From an uncultured Bacteroidales bacterium (GTDB lineage: Bacteria > Bacteroidota > Bacteroidia > Bacteroidales > Bacteroidaceae): a stretch of 8,560 nucleotides of DNA. Below are positions 7,030 through 8,560 of the stretch, piece by piece (the stretch's first letter is position 1; each line of letters starts with the position of its first letter). Location: NCBI GenBank assembly GCA_945837185.1, contig CAMAMZ010000086.1:1-8560 (forward strand), written 5' to 3'. The notes beneath the pieces are model-generated. The model ran no database searches. It saw only the letters and a list, made by a program, of their open reading frames with translations, and was not told the DNA's origin. The position numbers were made by a program, and so were the translations under genes.

Positions 7030-7063
7030 CAAAATTACAATATCTTTTCGTAAAAGTAGCCAA
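7030..7063 (-). promoter_or_regulatory. Candidate Bacteroidota promoter upstream of the first glycosyltransferase
   Basis: Read on the - strand, TAATTTTG at 7037-7030 matches the Bacteroidota sigma-ABfr -7 consensus TAnnTTTG exactly. The best upstream element is TTG at 7063-7061, 23 bases before it. That is slightly wider than the usual 19-21, so the -33 half is weak. Transcription would start near 7023-7025 and leave a leader of about 25 bases before the ATG at 7000. The location, in the only sizeable intergenic gap and just before a coupled gene set, supports the call. It is a single-motif prediction and needs start-site mapping. Confidence 0.42.
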
Positions 7064-7070
7064 TCCGCTC

Positions 7071-7105
7071 AAAAAGCTTGTCGCCTACAGTCAAAAGCCT
7101 GTGGC
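7071..7105 (-). terminator. Weak candidate intrinsic terminator after the flippase gene
   Basis: On the - strand, starting 20 bases after the flippase stop codon, GCCACAG (7105-7099) can pair with CTGTAGGC (7090-7083). This gives a 7-bp stem with one bulged A and an 8-base loop. A run of five T lies at 7075-7071, separated from the stem by 7 bases. The stem is short and the T tract is not adjacent, so termination would be partial at best. Its position between the flippase stop and the candidate promoter is what makes it worth listing. Confidence 0.3.
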
Positions 7106-7125
7106 TATGGTGCCGGAAGGGCGTG

Positions 7126-8560
7126 CTATTTCTTGGTGAGGAGCTGCAGTGCCTCCTGCAGTAGCTTGCTGCCTGTGAGGTAGGCAAGGAGCAGATAAAG
7201 GGCGGCACCCGTGAGTATTTGCATTCCCAACAGCGCAAGGGGGCATAGCGGTAGCAAGCCAACAGCGTAAACGCCTCCTCCCATCACAAGGGCAAGCAGC
7301 ATATAAGGATAGGTGTCGTGCCACTGGTCGCGGAAGCGGTAACCTGTATAGTGCTGCGTATAGACCATGGTGATGAGGTGGAGCACAACACGCACGCCCA
7401 TAATTCCTCCTACCATCACAAGCACCCTTTCATGGAGCAGCAGCAGGATGACGCCTACGGTAAGCATGAGTTTATACAGTTCTATCTTGAAAATGCCGGA
7501 GGCATGCCCGCTCACCTTGATGAAATTGTTGTTGATGGCGGTGAGGATGGTGCAGCAGCCGCCTATGCAGAGCAACTGAAAATAAGGAATGGCATCCCAC
7601 CATGCCGCCTTGAACAGCAGGTGGAAAAGGGCAGGAGCCACCATGATACCTCCTATCAAGAGGGGAAAGGTCAGGAACGATGTGAAGCGTATGGACTTCC
7701 GATAGGCCTGCAGCAGGCGTTTCCTGTCTTGTTGTATACTGCTGAATATGGGGTAGGTGGCATTCTGTATGCTGCCATACACCAAACTCACGATAGGGTC
7801 GCAAATCTTGTTGCCTTGCGTAAACAATCCGAGCTCACGCTTAGGATAGAGTCGTGGAATGACCAATGAATAGACATTCAGGAAGAGGGTGTTGACCATG
7901 CCGGATAACAGCAACATGGAGGCAAAGCGAAACAAGATGCGCAACCGTTGGAAGGAGAAGGCCAACCGTGGGCGCCAGTCACTCCCTATCCATAGCATCA
8001 CGCTCTTCACCAAAGCCAACACCACAGGTTGCCAGGCCAAGGTCCACACGCCACAGCCTCCTACTGCCATGCTGATGGCTGCCACTGCCGAAACCATCAT
8101 GGCTGTAAGGTCGGCTTTGGCCAACTGCCGGAAACGGATTTGTTTGTTGAGCAGCGTAACTTGAATGAGCATGGTCGCATTGATGGGCAGGGAAAGGAAC
8201 ACCACGGCACTGAGAGCCACGAGGCGAGGCTCATGGAAATAGCCTACAATCAAGGGACTTGCAGCCATGAGCAACAAGTAGAGCACGCCACTCATAGCCA
8301 TGTTCCACCAGAACACGGTGCTGTAATCCAATGCGTCGGCATCAGACTTCTGGATGAGGGCAGCGCCAAAGCCACTCTCTATAATCAGATTGCCCAAAGC
8401 GCTGAAAATGGCGAGCATGGCCACCAAAGCGTAATCCTCGGGAAGGAGAATATTGGCCACGATGATGGCCACGGCAAACTGCAGCACCTGCTGACCAAAG
8501 CGATCTATCAGGTTCCAAATGAGTGCTGTAATGGTTGTTTGTTTCAGATTCTCCACGATT
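7126..8560 (-). CDS. Wzx/WzxC-type polysaccharide flippase (MOP superfamily), start at or beyond the window edge
   Basis: This integral inner-membrane protein is predicted to flip an undecaprenyl-linked oligosaccharide from the cytoplasmic to the periplasmic face. From the GTG at 8554-8556 it reads 476 residues and ends in TAG at 7126-7128. Hydrophobic segments recur along its whole length, for example near residues 22-38, 42-60, 83-105, 112-135, 150-170, 172-190, 212-233, 292-314, 325-342, 362-378, 380-400, 416-435 and 438-462. This fits the 12-14 helices of the MOP/PST family. The N-terminal pattern, LKQTTITALIWNLIDRFGQQ, followed by ILLPEDY and later by LGLFTQGNK with a conserved charged loop, is typical of the WzxC/TuaB/polysaccharide-synthesis type 3 branch. 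Length is normal for that family. The upstream codon is ATC and the frame is still open at the window edge, so an ATG a few codons further out is at least as likely as the GTG. Its neighbours are glycan-building enzymes. Confidence 0.88.
   Translation of the reverse strand, partial: IVENLKQTTITALIWNLIDRFGQQVLQFAVAIIVANILLPEDYALVAMLAIFSALGNLIIESGFGAALIQKSDADALDYSTVFWWNMAMSGVLYLLLMAASPLIVGYFHEPRLVALSAVVFLSLPINATMLIQVTLLNKQIRFRQLAKADLTAMMVSAVAAISMAVGGCGVWTLAWQPVVLALVKSVMLWIGSDWRPRLAFSFQRLRILFRFASMLLLSGMVNTLFLNVYSLVIPRLYPKRELGLFTQGNKICDPIVSLVYGSIQNATYPIFSSIQQDRKRLLQAYRKSIRFTSFLTFPLLIGGIMVAPALFHLLFKAAWWDAIPYFQLLCIGGCCTILTAINNNFIKVSGHASGIFKIELYKLMLTVGVILLLLHERVLVMVGGIMGVRVVLHLITMVYTQHYTGYRFRDQWHDTYPYMLLALVMGGGVYAVGLLPLCPLALLGMQILTGAALYLLLAYLTGSKLLQEALQLLTKK

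Larger units (their letters stand above)
7001..7125. other. Intergenic gap between flippase and glycosyltransferase genes
   Basis: This 125-base stretch is the only gap of any length in the window; elsewhere genes overlap or lie 30 bases apart. Read on the - strand it holds, in order, a weak stem-loop with a T tract, a TAnnTTTG promoter element, an A/T-rich stretch, and a short leader with an A-rich AAGAAC just before the ATG rather than a true Shine-Dalgarno. I see no small gene, tRNA or repeat in it. It probably divides the glycan locus into two transcription units, or adds a second entry point within one. Confidence 0.5.

Noticed and set aside
7001..7072. N-terminal extension of the 5987-7000 glycosyltransferase to an upstream ATG
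   Set aside because: The added 24 residues would be read through the TAnnTTTG promoter candidate and resemble no family N-terminus.
6629..7183. Open + strand frame of 184 codons across the start of a glycosyltransferase and the gap upstream of it
   Set aside because: Most of it mirrors the well-supported CEGDDFW glycosyltransferase. The translation shows no domain, and its end runs into the flippase gene.
1..8560. Search by eye for CRISPR arrays, tRNA or rRNA genes, insertion sequences, invertible-promoter repeats and toxin-antitoxin pairs
   Set aside because: No regularly spaced repeats, cloverleaf-like segments, transposase motifs or paired inverted repeats were seen. Almost all bases are accounted for by six coding regions with recognisable families.

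Overview
The window looks like chromosomal DNA of a Bacteroidota bacterium, most likely of the order Bacteroidales and near Prevotella/Prevotellaceae. The reasons are a family C10 (streptopain-type) secreted protease with the long C-terminal beta-rich tail typical of Prevotella and Bacteroides surface proteins, little use of Shine-Dalgarno sequences, one good match to the Bacteroidota -7 promoter element (TAnnTTTG), and glycosyltransferases that most resemble Bacteroidales types. Base composition is close to half G+C throughout, with no obvious compositional break. The assignment comes from recalled family features, not from a search.

Layout. On the + strand, positions 1-186 hold the 3' end of a tryptophanyl-tRNA synthetase gene (trpS). 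Its stop codon overlaps the start of a 1049-residue secreted C10 cysteine protease (183-3332) in an ATGA. All remaining genes are on the - strand and point toward the protease. In transcription order they are a Wzx/WzxC-type polysaccharide flippase (7126 to the window edge), a 125-base gap with a weak terminator candidate and a promoter candidate, a family-2 glycosyltransferase (5987-7000), a fucosyltransferase-like enzyme (5120-5956), a rhamnosyltransferase-like family-2 enzyme (4230-5123) and a final glycosyltransferase with a WGWATW motif (3322-4233). The last three are joined by two ATGA overlaps. The final one runs into the protease gene tail to tail, and the two coding regions share 11 bases.

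How the genes work together. The - strand genes read as the distal part of an O-antigen, capsule or exopolysaccharide locus. The four glycosyltransferases would add sugars one by one to a lipid-linked oligosaccharide on the cytoplasmic face of the inner membrane, and the flippase would turn it to the periplasmic side. The priming transferase, polymerase, ligase and sugar-nucleotide genes are not in the window. The protease is exported, carries its own inhibitory propeptide, and would act outside the cell or on its surface.

I found no RNA gene, CRISPR array, insertion sequence or phage gene, and no convincing new biological system. The points worth checking are the trpS-protease coupling, the convergent overlap, the multidomain protease tail and the terminator/promoter gap inside the glycan locus.
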